A DNA stretch of 64,000 nucleotides from Apteryx mantelli (taxonomy: Eukaryota; Chordata; Aves; Apterygiformes; Apterygidae). This document shows positions 30,373-64,000 of the stretch, one piece after another. The stretch spans positions 5,013,424 through 5,077,423 of the forward strand of contig NC_089979.1 in assembly GCF_036417845.1 (NCBI RefSeq), written 5' to 3'. Positions within the stretch are counted from its first letter, which is position 1. Every line of letters starts with the position of its first letter. Made by a program: the position numbers and the translations under genes. A model generated the notes under the pieces. That model made no database searches. It was not told the origin of the DNA and saw only the letters and a list, made by a program, of their open reading frames with translations.

Positions 30373-30383
30373 CCCGCAGTTGA

Positions 30384-64000
<33,617 letters not shown>

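Overview
The window is vertebrate nuclear DNA, most likely from a bird. Two interspersed repeats have the 3' end and reverse transcriptase of avian/crocodilian CR1 LINEs. Introns are compact, and the gene order AGO2 - CHRAC1 - TRAPPC9 is the one found on human 8q24.3, in inverted orientation. Exon limits come from reading frames, GT/AG splice signals and recall of the human proteins; no alignment was run.

Layout. (1) 1-15.4 kb: the last seven coding exons of AGO2 on the + strand, from about human residue 530 to the stop at 859, then a putative 8-kb 3'UTR. Beyond 8.35 kb that UTR is strikingly CpG-rich and carries several AT/CA/TG microsatellites able to fold. (2) 15.4-18.1 kb: a spacer between two converging genes. 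(3) 18.1-21.2 kb: CHRAC1 on the - strand, complete in three coding exons (134 aa). It has a CpG-island promoter, a start codon that matches the TISU element, and a cluster of ZNF143-like motifs. (4) 21.2-28.6 kb: intergenic DNA with no recognised gene. (5) 28.6-29.4 kb: the CpG-island promoter and likely non-coding first exon of TRAPPC9. (6) 30.39-62.03 kb: the first eight coding exons of TRAPPC9 on the + strand (codons 1 to about 498). The gene runs off the right edge.

Mobile DNA. The introns hold a short CR1 tail in CHRAC1, a 1.6-kb CR1 that ends just before TRAPPC9 coding exon 3, an old L3/CR1-type fragment, a probable ERVL-type solo LTR and, most notably, an apparently full-length 2,417-bp Tigger1-type (pogo) DNA transposon at 55,113-57,529. 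It is flanked by TA duplications. Its transposase frame carries two nonsense codons but no frameshift and reads almost like human TIGD1. Tigger1 is known to me as a placental-mammal repeat, so a well-preserved copy inside an avian TRAPPC9 intron suggests horizontal transfer and is the main item for follow-up.

The three host genes act in separate processes: AGO2 in small-RNA silencing, CHRAC1 in chromatin remodelling, TRAPPC9 in vesicle tethering and NF-kB signalling. Their adjacency is conserved synteny rather than a functional operon.
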